Origin: Candidatus Desantisiibacteriota bacterium | GTDB taxonomy: Bacteria > JACRDZ01 | Direction of reading: 5' to 3' | Assembly (NCBI GenBank): GCA_016209155.1 | Contig: JACQWU010000193.1 | Location: forward strand, 1 to 13,699 | DNA length: 13,699 bases | In this document: piece by piece, positions 13,679 through 13,699 of the stretch | Layout of the letters: every line of letters starts with the position of its first letter | How positions within the stretch are numbered: the first letter of the stretch is position 1 | Program-made: the position numbers and the translations under genes | Notes under the pieces: model-generated | What the model was told of the DNA's origin: nothing | The model's database searches: none | What the model saw: the letters and a program-made list of their open reading frames with translations, nothing else

Positions 13679-13699
13679 TTAAAAACAATAATTATTTTA

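Overview
This is an AT-rich bacterial window. The protein set is typical of an uncultivated Gram-negative-type lineage: a two-domain GlnE, a MurJ whose 'RRxFAEGA' loop is replaced by 'NIFILGTLS', a secreted MXAN_6640-like metalloprotease with FnIII and VCBS repeats, and a PilZ-linked PLP enzyme. A candidate phylum such as Omnitrophota or a relative would fit, but nothing here fixes the taxonomy. There is no rRNA, tRNA, CRISPR array or transposase.

Left part (1-2750): an alpha-oxoamine synthase with an N-terminal PilZ (c-di-GMP) domain runs leftward. Its RxxxR motif lies upstream of the first usable start codon, next to an in-frame TAA. Facing away from it is a DUF5661 gene with a 21-nt palindrome in its leader. 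A dispersed hairpin repeat and the dUTPase gene (leftward) follow.

Middle (2744-7838, all leftward): a protein of NUMOD3-like repeats with an N-terminal zinc finger, a double zinc-ribbon protein, and a secreted metalloprotease whose single reading frame is cut by a TAA at an A17 tract, splitting the HExxH part from the FnIII/VCBS/CFI-box part. dut overlaps the end of this gene by 4 nt (ATGA). Back-to-back sigma70-type promoters at 7886-7952 serve the repeat protein and glnE.

Right part (7974-13699, mostly rightward): glnE lies in two pieces in different frames. Comparing its paralogous halves shows that each lacks a segment the other keeps, which indicates decay by deletion or assembly loss. 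A second copy of the hairpin repeat encodes the last GlnE residues. murJ follows with a possible leaderless promoter, then a 43-codon leftward ORF with a CxxC motif, and a BmrR-type MerR regulator with a 19-bp-spacer promoter. The right end holds a promoter-like stretch for a gene outside the window.

The most notable points are the three interrupted genes (oxoamine synthase start, metalloprotease, glnE), the alternating 17/13-residue repeat array, the dispersed hairpin repeat at gene ends, and long palindromes just downstream of three predicted promoters.
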